Of a DNA stretch of 64,000 nt, positions 60,240-64,000 are shown one piece after another (positions within the stretch are counted from its first letter, which is position 1; each line of letters begins with the position of its first letter). The DNA comes from Rhizomys pruinosus. Lineage: Eukaryota > Chordata > Mammalia > Rodentia > Spalacidae. The notes beneath the pieces were generated by a model. It worked only from the letters and a program-made list of their open reading frames with translations, had not been told where the DNA came from and did no database searches. Both the position numbers and the translations under genes were made by a program. The stretch lies in contig VZQC01006713.1 of the NCBI GenBank assembly GCA_009823505.1, positions 120,966 to 184,965 of the forward strand, given 5' to 3'.

Positions 60240-60408
60240 GATAATTTTCCACAAGAAATATTTACAACTGGGTTTTTGACGATAGAATCCACAGATGAGG
60301 GATGCCATTTGTCATTTGTTTTTCTGGGACAGTGTTACTTCACTTAATATAATATCTTCTAGCTCCATCCATTTACCTGCAAAGTTCATGATGTCTTTCT
60401 TTACTGCA
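60240..60408 (-). mobile_element. Antisense L1 ORF2/3' UTR fragment
   Basis: It aligns with 38450-38620 in the same orientation: 'gatgccatttgtcatttgtt', 'tgttacttcacttaatataa' and 'tttctttactgc'. It ends abruptly where env sequence starts. Confidence 0.82.
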
Positions 60409-61994
60409 GGTACATCGAGAAGTGGTTCAGGATTACCCCATATATGTGTGTCCTGGGAGTAGATGGACTGCACAAAAGATATCTGACTGTGGTGGGACAG
60501 GGGATTTTTATTGTAAGTCTTGGGGGTGTGAGACCACTGGATCCAGATATTGGATCCAACATAGAGGCCCTATTAAGGTGATAAAAACAAGGGAAAAGAT
60601 TGTGAACACTTACAATGTAACCCCATTCAGGTGACATTCACTGACGAAGGAAAAAAGGAAGAGAGCTGGGAAGTTGGAATGATATGGGGCCTTAGACTGT
60701 ACCAAGATGGCTATGATAATGGGGTAATGTTCTCCATCAGGAGACAAATAAATCCCATTGCTAGTGAGATTCAGATGGGGCCAGATGCCCCAAACCCAAC
60801 CCCTAACAAAACAAAAACTATAACAAGCCCACCACCAACAGTAAATAGCACCCTCCAACCTCATACCACCAAGAGAGAATTAAGCATAAATGAGAAAGAA
60901 AAGGACACAACAAGGGTAAAGCTAGGAGCAAAACTAGCCCCTGGGAAGCAGCAGTAGAGACAGCTTATGAAGCCCTGAATGAGACCAGTCCTGAGTTAAC
61001 AGAGTCATGCTGGCTGTGCCTTAGTCCCGAGCCACCATACTATGAAACCCTAGGGTATACTGGAAATTTTATGAAGAAAAACACGTCCTCAGAATGTAGA
61101 TGGGGCCACCGATGGTCTAATACAAAACAAAATATTAAGGGAACAGAGTTGACCTTAGCCCTCTGGAGAACAAATTTCACTTGTGTAACGTCTGCCCTAG
61201 ATGTCTCTCCATGGGAGGGGTGTCAGAATGTTACTGGCGATATTGACGATGATGAATGGATAATACCCTCAGAACAGGGAATATATTGGCTATGTCAACA
61301 CTCAGGCCTCACGCCCTGCATAGCAACTGCAGTTCTTAAACAGGGCAACGATACCTGTGCTATGGTGGCAGTGATGCCCCATGTATTATATCATTCTAAT
61401 GAGGAAATGGTTGCCAGGCAGGGTAACCACAGGGAAAAGAGGGAACTCATTACTGCGCTGGCGGTCACTTCCCTTCTGGGGCTCCGGGCAGTGGGAACTG
61501 GTCTGGGAGGGGTCTCTCTGGCCCTGGTAAATACTAAATATCAAGAACTCAGGATGCAGATTGATATCAACCTCGATAGAGTGGAAACCACTCTCAGATA
61601 TTTCAAAAAATCCCTAGAATCCCTAGCAATAATAGTCTTCCAAAATCGGAGGGGACTGGATCTCCTAACCCTTGAACAAGGGGGAATTTGCAGAGCATTG
61701 GGGGAGGAATGCTGCTTTTATGCAGACCACTCAGGGATCATTACAAAAAATCTGGGTGAGATTCGAAAGGGAATGGAAGATAGGCGATTAAATTATCACC
61801 AGGGGTGGTTCAGCCAATGGTTTGACTGGTTGCCTTGGTTAACCACTCTTTTATCGGCCCTAGCTAGCCCACTTATAATAGCATTACTTGCTTGCACCAT
61901 CGGACCCTGCCTTTTTAACAGGTTGACTTGGCTGATACAAAACAAGCCCCAGGAAATCCAACTTATGACACTGCGAGCAAGATATGGCCCTTGA
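60409..61994 (+). pseudogene. env: Gammaretrovirus-like env, broken SU, open TM
   Basis: This is a remnant of a retroviral envelope gene, whose surface subunit (SU) binds a receptor and whose transmembrane subunit (TM) drives fusion. The first part is absent; an L1 fragment abuts at 60408. SU sequence is spread over three frames: about 60409-60610 ('[12 protein letters not shown]'), about 60616-60957 (with a Pro/Thr-rich stretch) and about 60954 on, which contains the CWLC motif at 61008-61019. Frameshifts lie near 60590-60616 and 60930-60950. From 61071 a 307-codon frame is open: furin-type site REKR (residues 121-124), hydrophobic fusion peptide (125-150), an immunosuppressive-type segment (191-205) followed by CX6CC (C207, C214, C215), membrane anchor (about 256-281) and a short tail. 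Class by motif: gamma-type ERV. Not an intact env. Confidence 0.9.
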
Positions 61995-62191
61995 TAAAAT
62001 CCCCTGCCCACTGCCTTACCCTGACGACGGGTAAGGGTCCTCAAAGAGAGGCCAACCTAAGACAGGGGACAGTGTGGCGAAGAGGGGGAGGGGAGAAGAC
62101 ACATGGCACCCAATGACTGGTAAGATCTGACTACCCCTAGGCAACCTAAGACAGGGGTTAGGCCAAGAGCCGCCTTTAACTCCCGATGACC
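61411..62191 (+). repeat. 781-bp duplicated block, copy 1
   Basis: From 'ttgccaggcagggtaaccac' in env to 'cccgatgacc' after env. Repeated at 62193-62973 with a constant offset of 782 and no difference that I could see. One undetermined base (62192) separates the copies. Confidence 0.95.
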
Positions 62192-62192
62192 N

Positions 62193-62973
62193 TTGCCAGG
62201 CAGGGTAACCACAGGGAAAAGAGGGAACTCATTACTGCGCTGGCGGTCACTTCCCTTCTGGGGCTCCGGGCAGTGGGAACTGGTCTGGGAGGGGTCTCTC
62301 TGGCCCTGGTAAATACTAAATATCAAGAACTCAGGATGCAGATTGATATCAACCTCGATAGAGTGGAAACCACTCTCAGATATTTCAAAAAATCCCTAGA
62401 ATCCCTAGCAATAATAGTCTTCCAAAATCGGAGGGGACTGGATCTCCTAACCCTTGAACAAGGGGGAATTTGCAGAGCATTGGGGGAGGAATGCTGCTTT
62501 TATGCAGACCACTCAGGGATCATTACAAAAAATCTGGGTGAGATTCGAAAGGGAATGGAAGATAGGCGATTAAATTATCACCAGGGGTGGTTCAGCCAAT
62601 GGTTTGACTGGTTGCCTTGGTTAACCACTCTTTTATCGGCCCTAGCTAGCCCACTTATAATAGCATTACTTGCTTGCACCATCGGACCCTGCCTTTTTAA
62701 CAGGTTGACTTGGCTGATACAAAACAAGCCCCAGGAAATCCAACTTATGACACTGCGAGCAAGATATGGCCCTTGATAAAATCCCCTGCCCACTGCCTTA
62801 CCCTGACGACGGGTAAGGGTCCTCAAAGAGAGGCCAACCTAAGACAGGGGACAGTGTGGCGAAGAGGGGGAGGGGAGAAGACACATGGCACCCAATGACT
62901 GGTAAGATCTGACTACCCCTAGGCAACCTAAGACAGGGGTTAGGCCAAGAGCCGCCTTTAACTCCCGATGACC
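62193..62973 (+). pseudogene. Duplicate env TM block (probable assembly artefact)
   Basis: The second copy of the 781-bp block. It starts within env just before the cleavage site and has no SU. The 196-codon frame read across it (62186-62776) takes its start from sequence before the block and reads across the undetermined base, so that start is not genuine. Its content (fusion peptide, CX6CC, anchor) equals the first copy. The single-N join and perfect identity point to overlapping contig ends left unmerged. Confidence 0.9.
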
Positions 62974-63039
62974 AGTAAGCCTAGTAGAGGTAAGCTCAGA
63001 CAACCTAAGACAGGGGCCATGCTGACCACCCCCAATACA

Positions 63040-63056
63040 AAACAAAAAGGGGGAGT
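63040..63056 (+). promoter_or_regulatory. Polypurine tract
   Basis: 'aaaacaaaaagggggag' directly before the LTR's TG. This is the plus-strand primer site in retroviruses. Confidence 0.85.
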
Positions 63057-63545
63057 TGTTGGGCCTTATAGGCTCTCCAAAAGCGTGGCCTGTTGGAAAT
63101 CTCTAAGCGTGGCTCGAATCTCGCTGACTGTTCCCCGCCTACTGAATAACTTCAGCATAAGAGTTATGTAAACCACTGTAACCACAATGGTCGCTATGAC
63201 CATGAACTGAGGACGGGAGGAAGAAAGTGGGGAGTTCTGATAGGCTCAGAGGTACTTCCCCACTCGTGGACAGCTCGTGATCAGTGCCTGTTTCTAATTA
63301 AGTTCTATGGAGTAATCATTACATACAGCCTGCATGCTGCCTGGGCCCTTTGAGATGATTGGCTGCCCGTTTGGCACCATGGAAACCCCCTTTGTAGTTT
63401 TTGCCTTTATAACTGCTGTGCTGCCCACAATACACGAGACCTTGCTTGACTTGACTCTCCACTGCGTCTGATTGTCTCTGCGGGGAGGGAGGCTGGGGAA
63501 GAGGCGAGCAGAGGCACCTGAACCTCCTCGATCCTGTCCCATGGC
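63057..63545 (+). mobile_element. Gamma-type ERV 3' LTR
   Basis: It begins TGTTGGGCCTTATAGG right after the polypurine tract. It contains an inverted CCAAT box ('gattggctg' near 63358), a TATA-like 'cctttataac' near 63404 and a weak polyadenylation-signal candidate 'aataca' near 63431. The 3' end is uncertain: a CA occurs at 63541 and others up to about 63592. No 5' LTR of this family is in the window. Confidence 0.8.
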
Positions 63546-64000
63546 CAGAGACTGGTTAAGACCCCCAGTGTGACCCCCAAAACTCCTGCAGTGGAGAGGG
63601 ATGCATATTGAAAGAACAACAACAGAAAGATTGCATCAGAAAACTGACTGAACTGGTGAATCTGGAGGGGTAGGAGGGTTGGGAGAGGGACACAGGTCTA
63701 TATTCAATTAATGTATATTTAATTGACATGAGTTCAACAAGTACCCAATTTTGCCCAAACTCTATCTACAAATTACATGGTATTTTAGGACTTACTAAAA
63801 GTAAAAATGTCAATCCATGAAGGGAAACAAACTGAACAGACTGGAGTCCAAAATGACAACTCCAAAGAAATTAGACTGTTTTCTTCTCACCCACTTGTGC
63901 CCCTTTCCCAAAGCCTAGGGAACAAACTGCGGAAGAGGAGGCGTGGTAGATTGTAAGGGCTGTGGAGAGATAGGGGTGAATCATGAGACTATAGGAATAT
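63546..64000 (+). repeat. Composite repeat, block A plus middle (copy 4, partial)
   Basis: 63690-63805 matches block A (compare 44660-44790). 63810-63955 matches the complement of about 11680-11840, including 'gcccctttcccaaagcctag' and 'gcgtggtagattgtaaggg'. Here A and the middle share one orientation, and no block B lies between them. It continues beyond the window. Confidence 0.6.

Noticed and set aside
62186..62776. A second env gene
   Set aside because: It is the exact duplicate of the first TM region joined through an undetermined base, with no independent start. Most likely an assembly artefact.
1..64000. CRISPR arrays, bacterial operons or a defence system
   Set aside because: There are no spaced direct repeats with unique spacers, and all sequence features are those of a rodent nuclear genome.

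Overview
The window looks like a gene-poor, AT-rich stretch of nuclear DNA from a muroid rodent other than house mouse. The evidence is its repeat content: many B1 and B2 SINEs, LTRs of the rodent MaLR families ORR1 and MT, L1 elements with G-rich rodent-type 3' ends, and dinucleotide microsatellites. I found no host protein-coding exon, tRNA, rRNA, CpG island or CRISPR array. Nearly all open frames in the window are chance frames or pieces of transposable elements. The youngest B2 copies carry a 17-bp internal tandem duplication that I do not recognise from mouse B2, which points to a lineage-specific subfamily. I cannot name the species.

Layout. 0-13 kb holds L1 tail fragments, an L1-tailed composite repeat (copies at about 2.2-3.2 and 11.3-12.6 kb), several B2 copies with clear target-site duplications, and a solo MT LTR. 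13.3-18.65 kb is a long antisense L1 with decayed ORF2, decayed ORF1 (with a 33-bp coiled-coil repeat) and part of its 5' UTR. 19-34 kb is mostly unassigned sequence broken by SINEs, two ORR1 LTRs (one with internal MaLR sequence) and a sense L1 3' end at 25.1-26.4 kb. 34.4-50.0 kb is a nested locus. A class II (ERVK-like) LTR with a lysine-tRNA-type primer binding site lies at 34.4 kb, and a related LTR preceded by a polypurine tract lies at 49.5 kb. Between them a second long antisense L1 (38.2-48.5 kb) is itself interrupted by a nearly complete 2.07-kb MT retrotransposon, by another copy of the L1-tailed composite repeat, and by a B1. 50-60 kb holds unassigned DNA, a candidate LTR with degenerate tandem repeats, and old L1 ORF2 and 3' UTR pieces.

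60.4-63.6 kb is the 3' part of a gammaretrovirus-like endogenous provirus. Its env surface-subunit region is broken by frameshifts, its transmembrane-subunit frame is open, and it is followed by a polypurine tract and a 3' LTR. The 3' half of env plus downstream sequence appears twice as identical 781-bp copies separated by one undetermined base. This is most simply explained as an assembly artefact.

The elements do not form a pathway. The layout records successive insertion: ERVK and old L1 first, then long L1s, then MaLR, composite and SINE insertions into them. The points most worth following are the composite L1-tailed repeat, the possible split ERVK provirus, the env copy with an open transmembrane region, and two signs of local assembly trouble (61.4-63.0 kb and about 42.3-46.5 kb).
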